A DNA stretch of 9,017 nt, from NCBI GenBank assembly GCA_947174375.1, contig CAMWIS010000061.1, forward strand, positions 1-9,017, given 5' to 3'. This DNA is from an uncultured Bacteroidales bacterium (GTDB lineage: Bacteria; Bacteroidota; Bacteroidia; Bacteroidales; P3). Positions 1 to 5,506 of this stretch are shown piece after piece. How positions within the stretch are numbered: position 1 is the first letter of the stretch; every line of letters begins with the position of its first letter. The position numbers and the translations under genes were made by a program. The notes beneath the pieces were generated by a model. It did no database searches. It saw only the letters and a program-made list of their open reading frames with translations, and was not told the origin of the DNA.

Positions 1-264
1 TTCGACCACTGCCTGATACGCCAACGCAACACGGCGAATATCGGCGAGCTGGACAAATTTTCCGCCTGCGCGATCAATTTAGATCCTAAATTCCACGATA
101 TCCAATACAACCGGACGGACTTCCGCATTGCCGACACCACGTCGGGCGCCTTCCGTAAAGGGTCGCCGGCCGCCGTGTCGGGGGCTGCGGAAAACGATAT
201 CACGGGCTTTGCACGGCCTATGGTGCCGACACTCGGCGCTTACGAATACCAGCCGTTGGATTAG
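1..264 (+). CDS. C-terminal end of a secreted parallel beta-helix protein (choice-of-anchor Q type), partial
   Basis: Reading frame 1 is open from the window edge to a TAG at 262-264, giving the last 87 residues of a protein whose start lies outside. The fragment opens with FDHCLI, a typical rung of right-handed parallel beta-helix (pectate-lyase-like) proteins. It then has LDPKF (residues 27-31) and a stretch DFRIADTTSGAFRKGSPA (40-57), followed by DITGFARP (66-73) and a closing TLGAYEYQ (77-84). This order, with a 'D(F/Y)R(I/L)...GSPA' element followed by 'D..G..RP....(I/L)GAYEY', is the C-terminal signature of choice-of-anchor Q domain proteins. These are usually exported or surface-anchored polysaccharide-binding or polysaccharide-degrading proteins, often lipoproteins in Bacteroidota. 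Catalytic activity and substrate cannot be judged from this end. Its stop codon overlaps that of the convergent aspartokinase gene. Confidence 0.8.
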   Translation, partial: FDHCLIRQRNTANIGELDKFSACAINLDPKFHDIQYNRTDFRIADTTSGAFRKGSPAAVSGAAENDITGFARPMVPTLGAYEYQPLD

Positions 265-1538
265 GCCTTGCGCGCCACGACCAACTGGACGGTATGCCGC
301 GTCCGCTGTTCCAGCAATACGGCGCGACCGGCCACAATCTGTTCGACGACCGCCGGCGTATAATGGCGGATCGTCACCAAATCCATGCCTTCGTTATAGA
401 CGCAGTCGAATTCCGCCGACAGGGCGCCCAACAATTCTGGGAAACGGCCTTTGGCCCCATCCAAGCACAACGAGAAACTCAACGCGGAGTTCTGCATCAG
501 GTTGACTTTCATGCCGTAACGCGCCAACAAATCGAAGATACGCGCCAGGCCGATTTCCTCTATAAACGAGAAATCCTTGGGATATACCGACAGCAGAATC
601 TGATTCGGCTTGAAGATATAGGACGGCACCACCGTGTTCTCCACATTATCCAATCCGACCCACGTACCGGGTTCATCGGGCTGGATGAACGAACGCACGT
701 AGAGCGGGATATGCTTGTTCTGCAACGGCTTGATGGTTTTCGGATGGATGACGCTGGCGCCGAAATAGGCCAATTCGGTGGCATCGCTGTACGAGATATG
801 CGCCAGCTTGCACGTGTTGGAAAAATACTTGGGGTCGGCGTTCAACACGCCCGGCACGTCTTTCCAAATCGTCATCTGCCGCGCGTCGATGCTGTGGGCC
901 AAAATCGCGGCCGAATAGTCGGATCCTTCCCGGCCCAGGGTCGTCGTATGCCCCTGGCCGTCGCCGCCGATAAAGCCCTGCGTCAGCACCCATTTGCCCT
1001 GTTCCAGCAACGGCAATACGGCCGCCCGTATCTGCCGCACCGTCGTTTCCCACTGCACGCCGGCCTCGCGGAAACGGCTGTCGGTCCGGATCAAATCGGC
1101 CGCGTCTATCATCTCGACCGGCAATCCGTTTTCTTGCAGGTAATTCACAATCAACAGCGTGGAAAGACGCTCGCCATAGGACACAATCTGGTCGTAGGCT
1201 TGGTCATAAGGCAACACCGCCGCTTCCAGCAGACGTTGGTACAATTGTTCGAAGCGTTCCCGCAACAGGCCTTGCACCAGCGCGTAGCGTTCGGTATCCG
1301 GCGTAAACAGCGCCTGAAAGATGGCGATATGGTCGGTCATCAGTTTCTTGAACGCCTCCGCCCGGTCGGGTGCCTGTTGGAAAAACGCGTTCAACAAGGC
1401 TTCCAACGCATTCGTCGTCTTGCCCATGGCCGAAAACACCAATACTTTCGGCCCTTGTTCCCTGGCTAAAATCTGCGCCACATGGCGGACGGCTTCCGCG
1501 CCCTTGACCGAGGCGCCTCCGAATTTATAGACTTCCAT
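261..1538 (-). CDS. lysC: Aspartokinase (aspartate kinase), monofunctional
   Basis: Cytoplasmic enzyme that phosphorylates L-aspartate with ATP to give 4-phospho-L-aspartate, the first step toward lysine/diaminopimelate, threonine and methionine. The 425 residues open with the amino-acid-kinase motif KFGGASV (5-11), then SAMGKTTN (36-43), SYGERLS (120-126), the substrate/nucleotide loop TTTLGREGSDYSA (198-210) and WKDVPGVLNADPK (225-237). Residues from about 310 to the end form the ACT regulatory region, with PKDFSF (320-325), VNLMQNSALSFS (345-356) and the ending RHTVQLVV. The gene stops after this, with no homoserine dehydrogenase domain, so it is monofunctional; about 430-440 residues is usual for this Bacteroidota type. 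The ATG at 1538 places the KFGG motif at residue 5, as in homologues, and GGGAAA lies just upstream. It begins 11 bases after the transporter stop, so it is probably co-transcribed as the last gene of the array. End-product feedback through the ACT domains is typical of the family; which amino acid binds cannot be read here. Confidence 0.95.
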   Translation of the reverse strand: MEVYKFGGASVKGAEAVRHVAQILAREQGPKVLVFSAMGKTTNALEALLNAFFQQAPDRAEAFKKLMTDHIAIFQALFTPDTERYALVQGLLRERFEQLYQRLLEAAVLPYDQAYDQIVSYGERLSTLLIVNYLQENGLPVEMIDAADLIRTDSRFREAGVQWETTVRQIRAAVLPLLEQGKWVLTQGFIGGDGQGHTTTLGREGSDYSAAILAHSIDARQMTIWKDVPGVLNADPKYFSNTCKLAHISYSDATELAYFGASVIHPKTIKPLQNKHIPLYVRSFIQPDEPGTWVGLDNVENTVVPSYIFKPNQILLSVYPKDFSFIEEIGLARIFDLLARYGMKVNLMQNSALSFSLCLDGAKGRFPELLGALSAEFDCVYNEGMDLVTIRHYTPAVVEQIVAGRAVLLEQRTRHTVQLVVARKA

Positions 1539-1549
1539 TTTCCCGTGTA

Positions 1550-3166
1550 TTAAAATCCATTAAACGTAATATATAATGTAGGCAGGAGCAGCAAAAAGCC
1601 CAACCCTATGCAAAACAGGATGAATTTATAGACCCACTTCAGCCAAACCGTATAAGGGATGCGGGCCGCGCCCAACACGCCCATCAAAATGCCCGACGTC
1701 GGCGTAATCATATTCGTGAAACCGTCGCCGAACTGGAACGCCAGCACCGTGGTCTGCCGCGAGATATGCAGCAAGTCGGACAGGGGCGCCATAATCGGCA
1801 TCGTCAGCGCGGCCTTGGCCGAACCGGACGGCATAACGACGTTCAACAGCGTTTGGAACAGATACATCCCGGCCAAGGACGCCACCTCCCCGGCCTCGGA
1901 CATCGCATAGGAAACGCTGTAGAGCAGGGTGTCGATAATCTTGCCTTCCCGCAGGATGAAGATGATGCCGCTGGCCAAGCCGATGATCATGGCCGGTTCC
2001 AACATATCCTTGACCCCTTCCATAAAACGCCGCATCAGCGGATTCATGCCCATGCCCGACGCCAAGCCGGCGGCCAGCCCCATCGCGAAAAACAGGCCGG
2101 CGATTTCGGTCATATACCAGGCGTAACACAGCACGCCCACCACCAAATAGAGAATCGTGAACAGCAACAGCCCCATCGAGAAGGCCGCCGAGGAACGGCG
2201 CGCCGCATAGCCGCCGCACAGCACGAACAGCCCCGCCAAACAAGGCAGCACCGGCAACCGGAACGTCTGCCCGAACAAATCGAAGGCCGCCATCGGATAC
2301 AGACAGGCCATGACGACTTGCGTCACCGCCAAAACAGCATATACAATATAACGGCGACGCACGGCCGGCGTCGAAACGCCCGCAACCGCCGTGTCCGCCA
2401 AACCTTCCGACACCGCCGTTTCCGCGCCGCGCCGCCAAAAGTCATCCAAGCGGTACATGGGCGAAACCGTCGGGTCTTTCCGCAGCTTGCGGGCGTAGGC
2501 CAATACGACAACCACGGCCGCAGCCGTCAGCACGAGCCAACACAGGAAGCGGTATTCCACGCCCGAAAACAGCGGCAGCCCGGCCAAGCCCTGCGCCACC
2601 CCCACCGTAAACGGATTCAGCATCGCGCCCGCAAACCCGACATGGGCGGCCAAATAACTGATACATACGCCCACTATCGAGTCGTAGCCCATCGAAATAG
2701 CCATCGGCACAAATATCAGGATAAACGCCAGCGTCTCCTCACTCATGCCGAACACCGCGCCGAACAAGCTGAAAACCACCATAATCAACGTCAGCACCGT
2801 ATCGTCCACCGTCCACCAGCCGCCCTTGCGTTCCTTGCGCCGCAACCGCCGCACAAACGCCTTGACGCCCCGGTCGATGGCCCCCGTACCGTTGAGTATC
2901 CAAAACGCGCCGCCCACAATCAAGACAAAGACGATGATGTCGGCCTTATCGACAAAGCCTTTCATCAGCGCGAAGAAAACGCTGAACAGTTGCGGCGCCC
3001 GTTCCACGTAATGGAACGAGTCGTCCACGACCACCTCTTTCATTTGGCCGTCCACCTCCGTCCATTCGCGCACATATTCGCCGCTCGGCACCACCCATGT
3101 CAGCGCCGCCGCCGTCAGCACCATGTAGAATACCAATACGATGGTATCCGGCATTTTCTTCAACAT
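1550..3166 (-). CDS. YfcC/DcuC-family membrane transporter
   Basis: Polytopic inner-membrane protein of 538 residues, related to the C4-dicarboxylate carrier DcuC / YfcC family (basic amino-acid or dicarboxylate-type carriers, mostly of unknown substrate). The first membrane segment is about 8-28. It is followed by an external loop with GEYVRE (29-34) and SFHYVE (50-55), a YfcC hallmark. Next come GVKAFVRRL, FGMSEETLAF (139-148), and a helix pair with AHVGFAGAMLNPFTVGVAQG (174-193). A hydrophilic cytoplasmic loop spans about 226-272. The C-terminal half carries YMTEIAGLFFAMG (351-363), LREGKIIDTLL (405-415), VVMPSGSAKAALTMPIMAPL (443-462) and QFGDGFTNMITPTSG (478-492), the conserved family motifs. 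About 13-15 hydrophobic segments are visible. Start ATG at 3166 has AAGGAAA about 9 bases upstream, favouring it over Met5. It lies 24 bases after murB-folC and 11 before lysC. The stretch 272-325 looks like an extra hydrophobic hairpin. The substrate is not inferable; aspartate or another dicarboxylate is only a guess from the neighbour. Confidence 0.88.
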   Translation of the reverse strand: MLKKMPDTIVLVFYMVLTAAALTWVVPSGEYVREWTEVDGQMKEVVVDDSFHYVERAPQLFSVFFALMKGFVDKADIIVFVLIVGGAFWILNGTGAIDRGVKAFVRRLRRKERKGGWWTVDDTVLTLIMVVFSLFGAVFGMSEETLAFILIFVPMAISMGYDSIVGVCISYLAAHVGFAGAMLNPFTVGVAQGLAGLPLFSGVEYRFLCWLVLTAAAVVVVLAYARKLRKDPTVSPMYRLDDFWRRGAETAVSEGLADTAVAGVSTPAVRRRYIVYAVLAVTQVVMACLYPMAAFDLFGQTFRLPVLPCLAGLFVLCGGYAARRSSAAFSMGLLLFTILYLVVGVLCYAWYMTEIAGLFFAMGLAAGLASGMGMNPLMRRFMEGVKDMLEPAMIIGLASGIIFILREGKIIDTLLYSVSYAMSEAGEVASLAGMYLFQTLLNVVMPSGSAKAALTMPIMAPLSDLLHISRQTTVLAFQFGDGFTNMITPTSGILMGVLGAARIPYTVWLKWVYKFILFCIGLGFLLLLPTLYITFNGF

Positions 3167-3190
3167 CGTCCGCTTTCCTTTCTATCCGTT

Positions 3191-4478
3191 TTACAATACT
3201 TCCGCCACCACAAACGTACTGCCGCCCACGTAAATCAAGTCTTCCGGCCCGGCCTCCGCCTTGGCCGCCTGCAAGGCCGCCCATACCGACGCATAGGCCT
3301 TGCCCTGCAACGAGAAGGCCGCCCCCTGTGCCGCCATATCCCGGGCCGGCAACGCGCGTTCGATATCCGCGGCGCAGAAATAATAAGTCGCATCCTTCGG
3401 CAACAAGGCCATGACATGGGAGATATCCTTGTCCCGCACCATGCCCCACACGATGCGCAACTGCTTGAACCGCCGTTTGGCTATCATTTCCATGACCAAG
3501 GCCACGCCGCCTTCGTTGTGCCCCGTATCGACGAACACGTCCGGCTTTTGGCCGATCTGTTGCCAGCGGCCGCGCAAGCCCGTCGTTTCCAGCACCTGCC
3601 GGAAGCCGTTCCGGATATCCGCCTCGCCGAGCGTGTATTTTTCCTTCAACCGTTCCACGGCCGCCATCACCGTCGCGATGTTCTTCAACTGGTAGGACGA
3701 TCCGCGCAACGCGCAAACCAAATCCGCCATATACGGACGGTCTTGTTTGGTCACGTCCACGTGCAGGCCTTCCGGCGTATCGGCTTTCAGGGTCACGGCA
3801 AACACTTCGTCGGCGAACACAATCGGACTGCCGGCCGCGGCCGCCTTTTTCTGGAATACGGGCAACGTCTGCACCTGCGTCTCGCCCACGACGACCGGCA
3901 CGTCCGGCTTGATGATGCCGGCCTTCTCTTCGGCGATCTTCGCCAACGTATCGCCCAAGAACTGCATATGGTCCGGGCTGATGTTCGTGATGACCGACAG
4001 TTCGGGCGTGATGACGTTCGTCGAATCGAGCCGGCCGCCCATGCCCACCTCTATAATCGCGATTTCCACGTGCTCCCGCGCGAAATAGTCGAAAGCCATC
4101 GCCACCGTCATTTCAAAGAACGAGGCCTTTATCCGTTCGAACAAGGGCGCGTTGGCCTCATAGAACGCGATGACGCGCTCTTTGGGAATCATCTCGCCGT
4201 TAATGCGGATCCGCTCCCGAAAATCCTTCAGGTGCGGCGAGGTGTAAAGCCCGGTCTTATAGCCCGCCGCCTGAAAGACAGCGGCCAGCAGATGCGAGCA
4301 GGAACCCTTGCCGTTCGTCCCCGCCACATGGACGGACTTGAACCGCCGGTACGGATGGTTCAAAGCCTCCATCATCTTCTCCGTATTGGATAGGTCGGCC
4401 TTGTAGGCCGCCGCCCCGATACGCTGGAACATCGGCAGGCTGTGGAACATTTTATCCAACACTTCCTGATAATGCAAT
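3191..4478 (-). other. folC: FolC domain of the fusion (about residues 343-771)
   Basis: This portion matches a free-standing Bacteroidota FolC in length (about 428 residues) and has every core Mur-ligase-superfamily element in order: P-loop GTNGKGS, SPHL, EVGMGGRLDSTN, SPDHMQFLG, EKAGI and the C-terminal-domain DTGHNEGG. The codon where a separate FolC would be expected to begin is TTG (Leu344, at 4477-4475), nine codons before ATG Met353. No strong ribosome site precedes TTG; AGGAAG lies about 11 bases before the ATG of Met353. A separately started FolC is therefore possible but not supported by a clear signal. The fused partner is not MurC, which would follow MurB in peptidoglycan synthesis: MurC's N-terminal GxxGxGM Rossmann motif is absent and the FolC-specific AAYKADLSNT block is present. 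Confidence 0.8.
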
Positions 4479-5506
4479 TGCAGTTTATCTTCGTCCGTAC
4501 CGTAAAGACAGACTTCCGCCTGCAAGCGGATACCGAACTTCTTTTCCACGCTTTCGCGGATGCGGCCGGCCAACTCCCATATCTCGGCGCCGGTGGCCAT
4601 GCCGTAATTGACCAAAACGAGCGGTTGGCCTTCATAGACCCCCGCGTCGCCTTCGCGATACCCTTTCCAACCGCATTGTTCAATGAGCCAGGCGGCCGGA
4701 ATCTTGACGCCCTGCGCCACGGGATGCCCCGGCAAACCGGCGTATTCGGCCTTCAAGCGTTCGTAATGCAAGGTCGAGACCACCGGGTTGGCGAAAAAGC
4801 TGCCCGCGCTGCCCAACACCTTGGGGTCGGGCAATTTCTGCCGGCGTATCCGCAACACTTCGCGCATCATGTCGCCGGGCGTGATTTCCGCCAAGGCTTC
4901 GGCCGACCATTTGGCGGACAAGGCCCCGTAAGAGAGCAACGGTCCCCGGTTGAGGCTCAGTTCCAACAGCACTTCCCAAACGATATAGGGCGAATCCTTA
5001 TGCTTGAACAGGCTGGTGCGATAGCCGTAGGCGCATTCTTCCTTCGTGAAAACGACGCGCTGCCCGTCCGACTTCCGAATGGCCGTCACCGACACCACGC
5101 AGTCCTGAATTTCGGCGCCGTAAGCGCCCATGTTCTGCACGACCGCCCCGCCGACACAGCCGGGTATGCCGGCCAAATTCTCCAAGCCCCACCACGAACG
5201 ATAGACCGTGTAACGCACCACCTGATCCCACACACAGCCGGCGCCCACGCGCAACAGCACCTTGAAGCCCTGCACTTCGGCTTTCAGCGTCCGGTTGACG
5301 GGATGAATCACCAGGCCCGGAAAATCGTCCAGAAACAGGATATTGCTGCCGCCCCCCAAAATCAGTTTCGGACATTGGGCATAGCGCGCATCCTGCAACA
5401 GCGCGACCAATTCCTCTTCCGTTTCGGCTTCCGCATAGAAACGGGCGTCGGCATCCACGCCGAAGGTCGTGTAACGCTGTAACGGCCAATTATTCTTTAC
5501 GTCCAT
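3191..5506 (-). CDS. murB-folC: Fusion protein: UDP-N-acetylenolpyruvoylglucosamine reductase (MurB) + dihydrofolate/folylpolyglutamate synthase (FolC)
   Basis: One uninterrupted frame of 771 codons encodes two complete cytoplasmic enzymes. Residues 1 to about 335 are a type I MurB, the FAD/NADPH enzyme that makes UDP-MurNAc. It has RYTTFGV (11-17), GGGSNILF (51-58), IPGCVGGAVVQNMGAYGAE (114-132), catalytic-type Arg163 in YGYRTS, Ser236 in AGSFFANP, and Glu331 in the terminal QAEVCLYG. After a linker of about 8-10 residues, FolC starts near 344: HYQEVLDKMFHSLPMFQRIG, AAYKADLSNT (366-375), ATP loop GTNGKGS (396-402), YTSPHL (421-426), EVGMGGRLDSTNV (486-498), SPDHMQFLG (510-518), EEKAGIIKP (526-534), DTGHNEGG (660-667) and YVGGSTFVVAEVL at the end. 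FolC joins glutamate to dihydropteroate and then to folates. Both halves have normal length and motifs, so both are probably active. The start at 5506 gives a normal MurB N-terminus and lies 17 bases inside the end of uvrA. Single-reading-frame fusion of these two enzymes is unusual to my knowledge. Confidence 0.95.
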   Translation of the reverse strand: MDVKNNWPLQRYTTFGVDADARFYAEAETEEELVALLQDARYAQCPKLILGGGSNILFLDDFPGLVIHPVNRTLKAEVQGFKVLLRVGAGCVWDQVVRYTVYRSWWGLENLAGIPGCVGGAVVQNMGAYGAEIQDCVVSVTAIRKSDGQRVVFTKEECAYGYRTSLFKHKDSPYIVWEVLLELSLNRGPLLSYGALSAKWSAEALAEITPGDMMREVLRIRRQKLPDPKVLGSAGSFFANPVVSTLHYERLKAEYAGLPGHPVAQGVKIPAAWLIEQCGWKGYREGDAGVYEGQPLVLVNYGMATGAEIWELAGRIRESVEKKFGIRLQAEVCLYGTDEDKLQLHYQEVLDKMFHSLPMFQRIGAAAYKADLSNTEKMMEALNHPYRRFKSVHVAGTNGKGSCSHLLAAVFQAAGYKTGLYTSPHLKDFRERIRINGEMIPKERVIAFYEANAPLFERIKASFFEMTVAMAFDYFAREHVEIAIIEVGMGGRLDSTNVITPELSVITNISPDHMQFLGDTLAKIAEEKAGIIKPDVPVVVGETQVQTLPVFQKKAAAAGSPIVFADEVFAVTLKADTPEGLHVDVTKQDRPYMADLVCALRGSSYQLKNIATVMAAVERLKEKYTLGEADIRNGFRQVLETTGLRGRWQQIGQKPDVFVDTGHNEGGVALVMEMIAKRRFKQLRIVWGMVRDKDISHVMALLPKDATYYFCAADIERALPARDMAAQGAAFSLQGKAYASVWAALQAAKAEAGPEDLIYVGGSTFVVAEVL

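Noticed and set aside
200..330. Possible bidirectional terminator at the convergent junction
   Set aside because: No G+C-rich stem followed by T residues could be found on either strand around the shared stop codons.
294..1469. A 391-codon plus-strand frame opposite lysC
   Set aside because: It is the antisense shadow of a clear aspartokinase; its product is rich in Arg, Gln and His and has no family features.
1766..4393. An 875-codon open frame on the plus strand opposite the transporter and murB-folC
   Set aside because: It is wholly antisense to two genes with clear family motifs, its translation is dominated by His, Arg and Gln with no recognisable domain, and long antisense frames are expected in G+C-rich genes with strong third-position bias.
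3191..4478. Second half of the fusion considered as MurC, the next enzyme after MurB
   Set aside because: The AAYKADLSNT and GTNGKGS blocks and the DTGHNEGG motif are those of FolC, and the N-terminal Rossmann motif of MurC is missing.
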